DNA of 10,026 nucleotides from CADCTM01 sp049671305. GTDB lineage: Bacteria; Cyanobacteriota; Cyanobacteriia; Cyanobacteriales; Coleofasciculaceae. The notes under the pieces are model-generated. The model was not told the DNA's origin, did no database searches, and saw nothing but the letters and a program-made list of their open reading frames with translations. The stretch covers positions 1-10,026 of the forward strand of contig JBATUR010000040.1 of the NCBI GenBank assembly GCA_049671305.1, read 5' to 3'. The position numbers and the translations under genes are program-made. Of this stretch, positions 6,239-10,026 are shown one piece after another (the first letter of the stretch is position 1; each line of letters starts with the position of its first letter).

Positions 6239-8227
6239 ATGGAATCACCGCTTCCTTCTGGAACCATTCTGCAAAATCGCTACAACCTACTTAGCGTACT
6301 AGGTCAAGGTGGATTTGGTCGTACATATCTGGCAGAAGACCAAGGGCGCTTCAATGAACGCTGTGCCCTCAAAGAATTGATTCCGCCCGAAACCGGAGTC
6401 TATGCCCTGGAAAAGTCAAAGGAACTTTTTCAACGAGAAGCTACGACTCTTTATCAAATTAAACATCCCCAAGTGCCGCAGTTTCGCTCCAACTTTGAGC
6501 AAGATGGGCGTCTGTTTTTGGTACAAGATTATGTAGAAGGAAAAACCTATCGCGAGTTGCTCAACGAGCGCAAAGCCCAGACAGTAGTGCAACCGGCTAA
6601 TGTCAATCCAGCTTCTGCGACACCGAATCAAAATAAAAACGGCGTCTTCTCAGAATCAGAAGTGCGATCGCTCCTACTCCAGCTATTACCAGTCTTAGAC
6701 CATCTCCATAGCAAAAGCATCATTCACCGGGATATTACCCCCGATAATATCATTTTGCGGGAATCGGACAGAATGCCCGTACTGATTGATTTTGGCGTTG
6801 TCAAAGAACTAGCAACCCGTTTTTTGGCTCCCAACGCCTCAGCACCCCTGACAACCGTCGGCAAAGTCGGTTATGCACCCAGTGAACAAATCCAAACAGG
6901 TCGAGCCTACCCTAGCAGCGACCTCTACTCCCTAGCGGTCAGCGCCGTTGTTTTGCTGACAGGCAAAGAGCCACAATCATTGTTTGATGATAATCAGCTA
7001 ACTTGGAACTGGCAGCGCTTGGTGGATGTTAGCGACAACTTCGCCTCAGTGATTAACCGAATGCTCAGTTATCGACCAGGCGATCGCTATCAATCAGCCA
7101 ACGAAGTCCTGCAAGCCCTACAATCGCCCCAAGCGGCTGCACCTCCTACCCCCATGCAGCCCCCCCTACCAACACCCCAACGACCTGATCCTAACGTCAG
7201 CCAAGTCGCCACAATGGCAGTAGGACGCCGCCCCGAACCACCAGGACAAAGAGATCCTAGAATTCCCGAACCCACCAGCAACTCAATTACAGAAAATCCT
7301 TGGATAATCATCGGACTTGGTACAGCCTTGGCATTGGTGGCAGGACTTGGCGCTTGGGCAATTGTCAGCTCCTTGAGGGGTGATCCACAAGATCCACAGG
7401 TGGTAGATACCTCTCTAGAAACACCCACGCTTGCCCCAACCCCCATACCCACAGAAACCTTATCACCAACACCAACACCAACACCAACCCCAACAGCAAC
7501 GCCCTCACCAACCCCAACCCCAACTACAACCCCCCAGGCAAGTGTTGCTAACTCGCGCTTAACCTTAAATCCGGGTCAAAGCTTAACTAGATCGGGAAAT
7601 ATCAAAGCTAATTCAACCCTTAACTATATTATTCGCGGTGTACAAAACCAACGATTGAGTGCAGCGATTGCGGGTGAAGGAGTTTTGATGACTGTAATTG
7701 CACCCGACCGAAACCCAATTAGTGACCAAGCTGTGCGAGTGCAACGATGGGAAGGAACACTGCCCTTGAGTGGCGAGTATACTATTCAACTACGCCCCAT
7801 TAAAGGCATCTCCGATAGCGAATTTGAGCTAACACTTGCCACAGACAAACCTGTAACACCAACGCCATCACCAACCCCAACGCCATCACCATCACCATCA
7901 CCAACCTCCACACAAGCCGTTGAATATCAATTAGAACGAGTCAGTTTACCCGGAGGTGTAGGTAGTCAACCGTTGATTGGTCGTACTAGTCCGCAACAAA
8001 TCAAGCGCTATCTGATCAATGTTAAGAAAGGGCAAAACCTCTCAGTACAAGTGCCTCAATCTGTTGATGCAAGTGTCGATGTTCGCTTCCCTGATGGCAA
8101 GTTAATTCCAGATGCTTCGGGGGCAAAATATTGGCAAAAGCAGGTTTCTCGCGATGGTGATTATAAGATTGATGTGATTGCCTCAAAAAGGACTGACTTC
8201 GAGTTAAATGTCAATGTTAGCGAGTGA
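6239..8227 (+). CDS. Transmembrane serine/threonine protein kinase with two extracytoplasmic beta modules
   Basis: Encodes 662 residues. The kinase domain (about 15-297) shows the glycine loop GQGGFG (22-27), ATP lysine Lys45, helix-C Glu67, catalytic loop HRDITPDN (163-170, Asp165), DFG (184-186), and GYAPSEQ (211-217) at the APE position. The usual catalytic-loop lysine (HRDxKPxN) is Thr167 here; I recall Ser or Thr at this place in other cyanobacterial kinases. A Pro/Asn/Gln-rich insert (about 112-136) splits the middle of the domain. After a Pro-rich juxtamembrane segment there is one membrane helix (355-376), a Thr-Pro linker (395-433), a beta-rich module (434-539), a second Thr/Ser-Pro linker (540-559), and a second module (561-661) similar to the first. 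The kinase should face the cytosol and the two PPC-like modules the periplasm. ATG is the first start after an in-frame TAA at 6218. No Shine-Dalgarno sequence is seen and the substrate is unknown. Confidence 0.93.
   Translation: MESPLPSGTILQNRYNLLSVLGQGGFGRTYLAEDQGRFNERCALKELIPPETGVYALEKSKELFQREATTLYQIKHPQVPQFRSNFEQDGRLFLVQDYVEGKTYRELLNERKAQTVVQPANVNPASATPNQNKNGVFSESEVRSLLLQLLPVLDHLHSKSIIHRDITPDNIILRESDRMPVLIDFGVVKELATRFLAPNASAPLTTVGKVGYAPSEQIQTGRAYPSSDLYSLAVSAVVLLTGKEPQSLFDDNQLTWNWQRLVDVSDNFASVINRMLSYRPGDRYQSANEVLQALQSPQAAAPPTPMQPPLPTPQRPDPNVSQVATMAVGRRPEPPGQRDPRIPEPTSNSITENPWIIIGLGTALALVAGLGAWAIVSSLRGDPQDPQVVDTSLETPTLAPTPIPTETLSPTPTPTPTPTATPSPTPTPTTTPQASVANSRLTLNPGQSLTRSGNIKANSTLNYIIRGVQNQRLSAAIAGEGVLMTVIAPDRNPISDQAVRVQRWEGTLPLSGEYTIQLRPIKGISDSEFELTLATDKPVTPTPSPTPTPSPSPSPTSTQAVEYQLERVSLPGGVGSQPLIGRTSPQQIKRYLINVKKGQNLSVQVPQSVDASVDVRFPDGKLIPDASGAKYWQKQVSRDGDYKIDVIASKRTDFELNVNVSE
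7464..7530 (+). repeat. CCAACA-type hexamer repeat encoding the Thr-Pro linker
   Basis: Tandem and degenerate ACACCA/ACCCCA hexamers encode alternating Thr-Pro in the first extracytoplasmic linker of the kinase. Because each unit is six bases, gains or losses keep the frame and change only linker length. Confidence 0.7.
7856..7907 (+). repeat. Second hexamer repeat encoding a Thr/Ser-Pro linker
   Basis: Degenerate ACGCCA/TCACCA units encode the linker between the two beta modules of the kinase. It is shorter than the first repeat and richer in serine codons. In-frame length variation is possible here too. Confidence 0.65.
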
Positions 8228-8317
8228 CAAAAAATGTAGATTGGGTTGAGTGTTAGTGATCAACAAGTCTTAGCTGATGAGAGGTTACCCTGCCCGAAGC
8301 AAGCTATGTACCTCAAC

Positions 8318-8341
8318 CTAGCCTACTCGCTAGCAATTTTG
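8318..8341 (+). terminator. Weak terminator candidate after the kinase gene
   Basis: CTAGC (8318-8322) and GCTAG (8329-8333) form a 5-bp stem with a 6-base loop, followed by CAATTTT. It lies about 90 bases after the kinase stop. The short stem makes this a weak call. Two other hairpins follow in the same gap: GTTTTCA (8366-8372) with TGAAAAC (8392-8398), and AAGAA (8408-8412) with TTCTT (8419-8423) running into TTTCTTC. Either of these could be the real 3' end. Confidence 0.3.
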
Positions 8342-8459
8342 AGCAAGATTAACTTTACCAAATCGGTTTTCAACTTCCGGTTGGGGTAGGCTGAAAACTC
8401 ATAAACTAAGAATAGTGGTTCTTTTTCTTCGTACCAAGCCCTTTGTTTGTAATTAACCG

Positions 8460-9140
8460 TTGAACACTTTACTGATTGCTGGCACCGATACCGAAACGGG
8501 CAAAACTGTTTTAACTTCTGCCCTAGCTGCCTATTTGCAACTTTACCGTCCTCATGAAAATTTAGGAATTTTTAAGCCAATTCAAACGGGGACGGGAGAC
8601 TGCGAGTTGTACCAACAGCTATTTGATTTGAAGCAAACCCCCGAAGAGATTACACCATTACGTTATCAAGCCCCCGTTGCACCGCCAATTGCTGCTGAGA
8701 AGGAAGGGCATTTGGTTGATTTAGGTATTGTTTGGCAGGCTTTTAATAGCTTGCTACAGCAAAGAAAGTGGGTTTTGGTGGAGGCGTTGGGCGGTTTGGG
8801 TTCACCAATAACTCATGAATTAACTGTGGCTGATTTGGCACGAGATTGGCGCTTGAGAGTGGTTTTAGTCGTGCCTGTAAAATTAGGCGCGATCGCTCAA
8901 GCTGTCGCTAATGTCGCCCTTGCCCGTCAATCTGGCGTCCATCTCATCGGTATTGTCCTCAATTGTGTCAACTCTTGTTCTGAAGAAGAAATCAAAGATT
9001 GGACACCTATTGATCTGATTCAGTCCTTGACAAATGTGCCAATTTTGGGAATCATTCCTCATTTGGCTGACCCAAATGACTGTTCTAAACTAGCTCAAGT
9101 GGCATCAAATTTGGAGATTGAGAGATTGTTGCTTTTGTAG
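8460..9140 (+). CDS. bioD: Dethiobiotin synthase
   Basis: Encodes 226 residues, normal for the family. The enzyme closes the ureido ring of dethiobiotin from 7,8-diaminopelargonate, CO2 and ATP, the penultimate step of biotin synthesis, in the cytosol. The P-loop GTDTETGKT (8-16, Lys15) sits at the very N-terminus. KPIQTG (39-44) and VEALGGLGSP (107-116, Glu108) are the other family signatures. VPVKLGAIAQ follows near 139-148, in the usual place. The start is TTG: an in-frame TAA at 8454-8456 lies two codons upstream, and any later start would remove the strand leading into the P-loop. No Shine-Dalgarno sequence is visible, so translation may be weak. No other biotin gene is in the window. 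It ends 20 bases from the convergent CHAT gene. Confidence 0.93.
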   Translation: MNTLLIAGTDTETGKTVLTSALAAYLQLYRPHENLGIFKPIQTGTGDCELYQQLFDLKQTPEEITPLRYQAPVAPPIAAEKEGHLVDLGIVWQAFNSLLQQRKWVLVEALGGLGSPITHELTVADLARDWRLRVVLVVPVKLGAIAQAVANVALARQSGVHLIGIVLNCVNSCSEEEIKDWTPIDLIQSLTNVPILGIIPHLADPNDCSKLAQVASNLEIERLLLL

Positions 9141-9160
9141 AGATATTCCTTTGAAACGTC

Positions 9161-10026
9161 TCACTCAGCCTCCCCAATTAATGTAAAAGCCGCCCAATCT
9201 TTAGGATGTTGATATTGTTTCATCATCATCAACATCGTATTTCTCAACGCCGTGGCTTTATCAGGATTTTGTTGAATCTGACGATAAAACTCAGTCATCA
9301 ATGAAGCAGTTGGCGCATCAGGAACTGCCCAAAGAGATACTATTATACTAGGAACTCCAGCACTAATCAAAGCACGAGATAAACCAACAACTCCATCTCC
9401 TTTAATATCTCCCCTACCTGTATCACAAGCACTTAAAACCACTAATTCAGCATTGAGTTTTAAATCAAAGATTTCCGATGAAGTCAGTAAGCCATTATCA
9501 TTACCAGAAGGAGCAAGGGCAATAGCTCCTGGTACACCTGAAAGTTTAAAATCATCTAATAAACCATGCGTTGCCAAATGAGCAATTCTGGCAGTTTTGA
9601 GTTTTTCTAAGATAGCTGATTTAGTTGCTGCTGCGCCAATAATAGGTTGAGTGTTGAGTAGTTTCGCTATGGCATTTGCCTCAGTTTCTGAACCTGGTAA
9701 ACTGGCTAATTGCTGCAAATTTCCCTTCAAGTCAGGAAGACTCGGCATCGTCGGATTACCCATAACTAGGATATCCTTACCCTGTAGGGGCGTAAGGCTT
9801 TGCGCCCTCAACCTTTGTCGTTGTTGATGAGTTAATTCTAATACTTGAATAGCTGGAGCAGTAAGTATAGTATGTTTTTGGATTAAATATTTCCCTTGTT
9901 CATCTTGCAAAGCAGCGAAGGGAACTAAAAATAGAGATGATTGAGGAACGAATATTACTTTTGAATTTGGGTCAGTGGGTAGAAATTGTGAAATGGGTTG
10001 GATTAATATTTGATGTAGTTGTTGTA
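9161..10026 (-). CDS. CHAT-domain protein, C-terminal part (5' end beyond the window)
   Basis: The frame is open to the right edge, so this is a partial gene. The visible 288 codons include VIFVPQSSLFLVPFAAL, typical of the start of a CHAT domain, encoded upstream of the TTG at 9910; that TTG is therefore an internal Leu codon, not a start. The caspase-like dyad is present: His in HLATHG (codon at 9566-9568) and Cys in LSACDTG (codon at 9425-9427), with GLSRALISAGVPSIIVSLW following. CHAT domains are caspase/separase-related. Some are proteases, and many cyanobacterial ones follow TPR repeats. The intact dyad makes peptidase activity plausible. I expect TPR repeats beyond the edge, but none is visible. 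The TGA at 9161-9163 follows GEAE soon after the domain ends, so the C-terminus is complete. It converges on bioD. Confidence 0.88.
   Translation of the reverse strand, partial: QQLHQILIQPISQFLPTDPNSKVIFVPQSSLFLVPFAALQDEQGKYLIQKHTILTAPAIQVLELTHQQRQRLRAQSLTPLQGKDILVMGNPTMPSLPDLKGNLQQLASLPGSETEANAIAKLLNTQPIIGAAATKSAILEKLKTARIAHLATHGLLDDFKLSGVPGAIALAPSGNDNGLLTSSEIFDLKLNAELVVLSACDTGRGDIKGDGVVGLSRALISAGVPSIIVSLWAVPDAPTASLMTEFYRQIQQNPDKATALRNTMLMMMKQYQHPKDWAAFTLIGEAE

Noticed and set aside
7090..7452. A Gly/Val/Ser-rich open frame antisense to the kinase linker region
   Set aside because: Its composition is explained by reading the Pro/Thr codons of the kinase on the opposite strand.
8306..8389. 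A 27-codon open frame with ATG between the kinase gene and bioD
   Set aside because: It has no ribosome binding site, overlaps several inverted repeats that look like 3'-end structures, and its peptide has no recognisable feature.
9161..9910. A complete gene starting at the TTG at 9910
   Set aside because: The frame continues open to the window edge and encodes conserved CHAT-domain sequence upstream of that codon, so the TTG is an internal Leu.

Overview
The window reads as chromosomal DNA of a cyanobacterium, probably a filamentous one. Five copies of the HIP1 octamer GCGATCGC (3172, 4459, 6664, 7080, 8889) occur in 10 kb. The first gene resembles a small family of unknown function that I associate with cyanobacteria and chloroplasts. 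A Pkn-type Ser/Thr kinase with Pro/Thr-rich linkers and a CHAT-domain protein are also typical of these genomes. The DNA is AT-rich outside genes, and Shine-Dalgarno sequences are mostly weak or absent. No insertion sequence, tRNA, rRNA, CRISPR array or phage gene was seen.

Layout from left to right: a DUF3531-like gene (75-530, +) and a Nudix hydrolase (638-1063, +). Opposing them is a very long patatin-like lipid hydrolase with a C-terminal membrane anchor (1177-4365, -). Upstream of it on the same strand is prs, PRPP synthase (4560-5552, -), separated by a 194-base gap with tandem hairpins that look like terminators. A 686-base non-coding region divides prs from a divergent transmembrane Ser/Thr kinase (6239-8227, +). 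Then comes bioD (8460-9140, +), which starts at TTG. The C-terminal part of a CHAT protease-fold protein (9161 to the right edge, -) converges on bioD with a 20-base gap.

The genes do not form one pathway. Two are metabolic housekeeping genes (prs for nucleotide and amino-acid precursors, bioD for biotin). Two are signalling or effector types (kinase, CHAT protein), one is a putative membrane-associated lipase, and two are small and poorly defined. Apparent terminators and long gaps suggest mostly single-gene transcripts.

The least explained part is the region upstream of the kinase. It holds an operator-like dyad, a consensus -10 box, a GC-richer island with successive hairpins, and an imperfect 20-base-spaced direct repeat. 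I found no convincing new multi-gene system. The best leads are this leader, the duplicated extracytoplasmic module of the kinase, and the uncharacterised long tail of the patatin-like protein.
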